The position numbers and the translations under genes were made by a program. The notes under the pieces are model-generated. The model did no database searches. It had not been told where the DNA came from and worked only from the letters and a program-made list of their open reading frames with translations. DNA of 64,000 bases, from positions 124,001-188,000 of the forward strand of contig CAWJDY010000044.1 of the NCBI GenBank assembly GCA_963841705.1. The letters run 5' to 3'. Position 1 is the stretch's first letter; every line of letters starts with the position of its first letter. The stretch comes from VAZQ01 sp963841705 (GTDB taxonomy: Bacteria; Pseudomonadota; Alphaproteobacteria; Rhizobiales; Xanthobacteraceae). Below are positions 60,409-64,000 of this stretch, one piece after another.

Positions 60409-61293
60409 ATGCGATACGCTGTACTCGCCCTTGCTTTGGTCGGCGCCGCAGCGCTCGGCGGCTGCTCCCAAGGCGTCTTCGATCCGCAAGGACCGATCGC
60501 GTCGGCGGAGCGACTTCTGCTGATCAACTCGACGGTGATCATGCTCGTCGTCGTGATTCCCGTGATCGTGGCCACGTTGGCGTTCGCCTGGTGGTACCGG
60601 TCATCCAACAGCCGCGCCAGCCGCGACACGGACGAGTTGTATGAAGGGCGCCTTGAATTCGTCGTCTGGTCGATCCCGGCGCTGACCGTGATCTTGCTCG
60701 GCGGGGTCATTTGGATCGGTTCTCATCAGCTCGATCCGCGCGCGCCGATTCCCGGGGAATCGGACCCGCTACGCGTGGACGTGGTGGCGCTCGATTGGAA
60801 ATGGCTGTTCATCTACCCCGATCAGGGCGTCGCCGTCGTCAATCAGCTGGTCATCCCGGCCGGAACTCCCGTCGAATTTCGACTCACCTCGGCAACGGTG
60901 ATGAATTCGTTCTTCGTGCCGCAGCTGGGCAGCCAGATCTACACGATGGGCGGCATGACCACGCACCTCAGCCTTCTCGCGGACAAGCCGGGCGAGTATC
61001 CCGGCTTTTCGGCAAATTTTAGTGGCGACGGCTTCTCCGAGATGCGGTTTGTCGTCAAGTCGGTGCCGGCCGCCGATTTCAACGCTTGGCTCGAGCAGGT
61101 GCGCGGCACCGGATCCGCCCTCGATGATGCCGGCTACGCCGAGCTGGCAAAGCCGAGCAAGGCCGTGCCGCCCACAACCTATCGCTCGGTCGAACCGAAG
61201 CTGTTCGAGCGCATCATCGACCAGACGGTGGCGGGTCCCGGAAGGGCCGGCATCGGCGGAGCTTGGCGTCCGCTGCGTCAGGCGGGAGGTTGA
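60409..61293 (+). CDS. cyoA: Cytochrome o ubiquinol oxidase subunit II
   Basis: Membrane-anchored subunit II, 294 residues. It has a lipoprotein-like signal (ALALVGAAALGGCSQG), two membrane helices (INSTVIMLVVVIPVIVATLA and SIPALTVILLGGVIWIGS) and a periplasmic cupredoxin domain (PLRVDVVALDWKWLFIYPDQ). The Cu-A ligands of cytochrome c oxidases are absent: the region FSGDGFSEMRF has no Cys and no Cys-x3-Cys, so electrons come from quinol. ATG 60409 is chosen because it gives the signal directly; open frame to 60277 is repeat-adjacent and not family-like. It leads the cyoABCD operon. Confidence 0.93.
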   Translation: MRYAVLALALVGAAALGGCSQGVFDPQGPIASAERLLLINSTVIMLVVVIPVIVATLAFAWWYRSSNSRASRDTDELYEGRLEFVVWSIPALTVILLGGVIWIGSHQLDPRAPIPGESDPLRVDVVALDWKWLFIYPDQGVAVVNQLVIPAGTPVEFRLTSATVMNSFFVPQLGSQIYTMGGMTTHLSLLADKPGEYPGFSANFSGDGFSEMRFVVKSVPAADFNAWLEQVRGTGSALDDAGYAELAKPSKAVPPTTYRSVEPKLFERIIDQTVAGPGRAGIGGAWRPLRQAGG

Positions 61294-61294
61294 C

Positions 61295-63244
61295 ATGCTG
61301 GGAAGGCTGAGCTGGGCGGCAATTCCATTCAACGAGCCGCTCCCGCTGCTCAGCGGAGCGGTCGTCGGCATCGTCATTCTGGCTGCTCTCGCGACCGTTA
61401 CCATAAAGGGCTGGTGGCCATATCTGTGGCGCGAGTGGCTGACCAGCGTCGACCACAAGCGCATCGGCATCATGTACGTGGTGCTCGGCCTGGTGATGCT
61501 GCTGCGGGGCTTTAGCGATGCGATCATGATGCGCACGCAGCAGGCGATTGCGATCGGCAGTGCGCAGGGATACCTGCCGCCGCAGCACTACGACCAGATC
61601 TTCTCGGCGCACGGCACGATCATGATCTTTTTCGTGGCGATGCCACTCGTCATCGGACTGATGAACTTTGCCGTGCCGTTGCAGCTCGGCGTGCGCGACG
61701 TCGCCTTTCCCGTGCTCAATTCGGTCAGCTTTTGGCTCACCGCAACGGGGGCACTGCTGATCAATCTGTCGCTCGTCATTGGCAATTTCGCGCGCACCGG
61801 CTGGATGGGCTACCCGCCGCTCTCCGAGCTCGCCTTTTCGCCCGATGTCGGTGTCGATTACTACCTCTGGTCATTGCAGATCTCGGGCATCGGTACATTG
61901 CTAACCGGCGTCAATTTCGTGACCACGATTTTCAAATTGCGCGCCCCCGGCATGACCTATTTCCGCATGCCGGTCTTCTGCTGGACCGCGCTCGCCGCAA
62001 GTCTGCTGATCATCGCCGCGTTTCCGGTCCTGACCGCGACCTTCGTGATGCTGCTGCTCGACCGGTACCTCGGGATGCATTTCTTCACCAATGATGCCGG
62101 CGGCAGCCAGATGATGTACGTCAATCTGTTCTGGGCGTGGGGCCATCCCGAAGTCTACATACTGATCCTGCCCGCGTTCGGCGTCTTTTCTGAAGTCGTC
62201 GCGACCTTTTCCGGCAAGGGGCTGTTCAGCTACCGCTCGATGGTTTGGGCGACGCTCGGGATTTGTATCCTCTCTTTCATGGTCTGGCTGCATCACTTTT
62301 TCACCATGGGCGCGGGCGCCGACGTCAACGCTTTCTTCGGGATCATGTCGTCGATCATCGCGGTGCCGACGGGCGTCAAAGTCTTCAACTGGCTGTTCAC
62401 GATGTTCCGCGGCCGGATCGTGTTTCGGACGCCGATGCTGTTTGCAGTCGGCTTCATCGTCACGTTCGTCATCGGTGGCCTGACCGGCGTATTGCTGGCG
62501 GTGCCGCCGGTCGATTTCGTGGTCCACAACAGCGCGTTCCTGGTCGCCCATTTCCACAATGTCATTATTGGCGGCGTCGTGTTCGGCGCGCTGGCGGGTA
62601 TCAACTACTGGTTCCCGAAGGCGTTCGGGTTCACCCTCGACGAACGCCTGGGCAAGGCCAGCTTCTGGTGCTGGCTCATCGGCTTCTATCTCGCCTTCAT
62701 GCCCCTTTATCAGCTGGGCCTGATGGGCATGACCCGGCGCCTGCAGCACATCCCCGACCCGAGCTGGCAGCCGCTGCTGCTGGTAGCGGAGGCCGGGGCC
62801 ATCGTCATTTTCTGCGGCATTCTCTGCCAGATCGCCCAGCTCTATGTCAGCATTCGCACGCACGAGCGCCGCCTCGACCTGACCGGCGACCCGTGGAACG
62901 GTCGAACTCTGGAGTGGTCGACCTCCTCGCCGCCGCCGGCCTACAATTTTGCGGTGCTGCCCAGGGTCGAGACGATCGACGCGTACTGGCACGCGAAGCG
63001 CACGGGGCGGCCCCTGGCCGAACCGGCCTATGAGGCGATCGAAGTGCCGCGCAACAGCCCAGCCGGTTTCGTTACCGCTTTCTTTGCGACGGTCATGGGT
63101 TTTTCCTTGATTTGGCAGATCTGGTGGTTGGCGATCCTCGGACTCCTCGCCGCCGCCACCGTGGTCCTGATAGCCGGCTGGAGCATCGAGCGTGAGCACG
63201 AAATCTCGGCCGCCGAACTCGCGCAAATGGAACGGGCCCGGTGA
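61295..63244 (+). CDS. cyoB: Cytochrome o ubiquinol oxidase subunit I
   Basis: Catalytic haem-copper subunit, 649 residues with about 15 helices. All metal ligands are visible and, counted from ATG 61295, carry the same numbers as in E. coli CyoB: His106 (SAHGTIMIF) and His421 (AHFHN) for low-spin haem, His419 for haem o3, His284 with Tyr288 (WAWGHPEVYIL), His333 and His334 (WLHHFF) for Cu-B. The proton-channel region GMHFFTNDAGGSQMMYVNL is present. The ATG is preceded by GGGAGG and is two bases after the cyoA stop codon. Confidence 0.96.
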   Translation: MLGRLSWAAIPFNEPLPLLSGAVVGIVILAALATVTIKGWWPYLWREWLTSVDHKRIGIMYVVLGLVMLLRGFSDAIMMRTQQAIAIGSAQGYLPPQHYDQIFSAHGTIMIFFVAMPLVIGLMNFAVPLQLGVRDVAFPVLNSVSFWLTATGALLINLSLVIGNFARTGWMGYPPLSELAFSPDVGVDYYLWSLQISGIGTLLTGVNFVTTIFKLRAPGMTYFRMPVFCWTALAASLLIIAAFPVLTATFVMLLLDRYLGMHFFTNDAGGSQMMYVNLFWAWGHPEVYILILPAFGVFSEVVATFSGKGLFSYRSMVWATLGICILSFMVWLHHFFTMGAGADVNAFFGIMSSIIAVPTGVKVFNWLFTMFRGRIVFRTPMLFAVGFIVTFVIGGLTGVLLAVPPVDFVVHNSAFLVAHFHNVIIGGVVFGALAGINYWFPKAFGFTLDERLGKASFWCWLIGFYLAFMPLYQLGLMGMTRRLQHIPDPSWQPLLLVAEAGAIVIFCGILCQIAQLYVSIRTHERRLDLTGDPWNGRTLEWSTSSPPPAYNFAVLPRVETIDAYWHAKRTGRPLAEPAYEAIEVPRNSPAGFVTAFFATVMGFSLIWQIWWLAILGLLAAATVVLIAGWSIEREHEISAAELAQMERAR

Positions 63245-63259
63245 GGTGAGGCAGCCCGC

Positions 63260-63898
63260 ATGACGATCGCAACAATCGATAGAGCTCCAACCGCGGTTCC
63301 AACCGAGCTCGCGCGCGGGCGCGGCGGCGGCGGGCCGGCCTCGAAGCGCGTCGTCGTCGCTTACGGGTTTTGGATCTTCATCCTCAGCGACATGGTCATG
63401 TTCTCGGCGTTGTTCGCGGCCTATGCAGTCTTGCGGGGCAATACCGCCGGCGGACCGACCGGAGCCGAGCTTTTCGATCTGCGGAACGCCTTCATCGAGA
63501 CGATGTGTCTGCTGTTGTCGAGCTATACATGCGGGCTCGGGGCGTTGTCCGCCGAGCGGCGGCAGCCGGGGCGCTTCTTTATCTTCGCAGTCCTCACATT
63601 CGTGCTCGGTGCGGCCTTTCTGTTCATTGAGGTCTCGGAATTTGCCCGCATGGTGGAGAAGGGGGCCGGGCCCTCGCGCAGCGGCTTTCTGTCCGCCTTC
63701 TTCACTTTGGTCGGCACGCACGGCGTCCACGTCGCCAGCGGCTTGATCGCGCTCGTCTATCTGGTGGCGCAGGTGATCGCTAAGGGCCTGCGAGCCGCCG
63801 TGCTGCGGCGTCTGTTGTGCTGGAGCCTGTTCTGGCACGCGCTGGACATCGTCTGGGTCGGGGTATTCACGTTGGTCTATCTAATGGGAGCGTCCTAA
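63260..63898 (+). CDS. cyoC: Cytochrome o ubiquinol oxidase subunit III
   Basis: Subunit III, 212 residues with five to six helices: YGFWIFILSDMVMFSALFAA, AVLRGNTAGGPTGAELFDLR, ETMCLLLSSYTCGLGALSAE and HGVHVASGLIALVYLVAQVI. The conserved Glu in FLFIEVSEFARM and the His in the His-Gly-Val-His segment are typical of CyoC. The start ATG 63260 follows GGTGAGGTGAGGC. The stop overlaps the cyoD start by one base. Confidence 0.94.
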   Translation: MTIATIDRAPTAVPTELARGRGGGGPASKRVVVAYGFWIFILSDMVMFSALFAAYAVLRGNTAGGPTGAELFDLRNAFIETMCLLLSSYTCGLGALSAERRQPGRFFIFAVLTFVLGAAFLFIEVSEFARMVEKGAGPSRSGFLSAFFTLVGTHGVHVASGLIALVYLVAQVIAKGLRAAVLRRLLCWSLFWHALDIVWVGVFTLVYLMGAS

Positions 63899-64000
63899 TG
63901 AGCGATCGTTTGTTCGAGGACCGGACGCCTGGTGTCGAAGAGCATGAGCCCACAGCCAGCTATCTGTCATACACGGTGGGGCTGGGGCTTGCGATCCTGG
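63898..64000 (+). CDS. cyoD: Cytochrome o ubiquinol oxidase subunit IV, partial (cut by window end)
   Basis: The first 34 codons are present: MSDRLFEDRTPGVEEHEPTA then SYLSYTVGLGLAIL. A polar head with acidic residues followed by a helix beginning SYxxG-type Tyr/Val/Gly is as in CyoD, and the place after cyoC is the usual one. ATG 63898 overlaps the cyoC stop (TAATG). The remainder lies beyond the window. Confidence 0.8.
   Translation, partial: MSDRLFEDRTPGVEEHEPTASYLSYTVGLGLAIL

Noticed and set aside
59982..60710. 242-codon minus-strand frame
   Set aside because: Only its GMC-like 25 residues at 60090-60164 are meaningful; the part before is antisense to cyoA and the part after is repeat.
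60409..61293. Cytochrome c oxidase (Cu-A) subunit II
   Set aside because: The Cu-A Cys and His ligands are missing, so it is a quinol oxidase subunit.
61901..63838. 645-codon open frame on the minus strand
   Set aside because: Lies antisense to cyoB and cyoC, whose metal ligands and motifs are all in place; its translation is rich in Asp, Glu, Gln and Arg without any domain, a typical shadow of GC-rich genes.
1..64000. tRNA, rRNA, CRISPR array, transposase or integrase genes
   Set aside because: Looked for cloverleaf-like patterns, regularly spaced repeats and DDE or tyrosine-recombinase proteins; found none, so no mobile element is claimed despite the many repeats.

Overview
The window is a GC-rich chromosomal segment that reads as an alphaproteobacterium of the order Hyphomicrobiales (Rhizobiales), closest in flavour to the Bradyrhizobiaceae/Xanthobacteraceae. 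The reasons are the gene families and their order (feuP-feuQ, a ccmI-ccmE-ccmF-ccmH block, a Do-like protease, a second two-component pair and glnE in a row), the small Bradyrhizobiaceae-type hypothetical proteins, and many GC-rich palindromic intergenic repeats. I see no rRNA, tRNA, CRISPR array, integrase or transposase. This is inference from the sequence alone.

Layout. 0-6.7 kb: Nudix hydrolase, a DUF2283 protein beside a broken partner, an exported protein of unknown family coupled to a TerC-type membrane protein, a CDF metal exporter, a YCII-like protein, a glyoxalase-fold protein and an unidentified protein. 6.7-14.5 kb: a molybdenum island. A two-subunit molybdenum hydroxylase of the isoquinoline 1-oxidoreductase type lies between two diverged direct repeats of about 200 bp. 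It is followed by a TrmO-like methyltransferase, a Mop/TOBE molybdate-binding protein (frameshifted) and a three-gene BtuCDF-type ABC importer that I infer carries molybdate or tungstate. 14.5-20.5 kb: zinc alcohol dehydrogenase, aminopeptidase N, malic enzyme. 20.7-26.8 kb: a PAS sensor histidine kinase, then a NitT/TauT-type importer with two different permeases.

26.8-40.3 kb, all on the minus strand: feuP-feuQ, a 17-kDa-antigen lipoprotein, a decayed ccmI, ccmE, ccmF, ccmH, a DegP/HtrA protease, an OmpR-type regulator with its kinase, and glnE. This joins envelope stress sensing, cytochrome c maturation and control of glutamine synthetase. 40.7-48.3 kb: a branched-chain-type ABC importer (order G-F-K-H-M) followed by a flavin monooxygenase and an opposing FAD-linked oxidase. 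48.4-55 kb: a coiled-coil protein, a trypsin-like protease, two paralogous 14-helix exporters, a nitroreductase-family protein and an Ala/Pro-rich membrane-anchored protein.

55-60 kb: a glycogen-debranching-type glucosidase translationally overlapped with a GH63-type glucosidase. 60.4 kb to the right edge: cyoABCD for a bo3-type quinol oxidase, with cyoD cut by the window end.

Palindromic repeats are the second theme. One 29-nt palindrome occurs twice intact and once partially, each time between genes of one operon, and several loci carry hairpins nested inside larger hairpins. Gene remnants (DUF4258-like, spermidine synthase-like tail, ccmI, GMC oxidoreductase head) and one frameshift suggest steady local decay.
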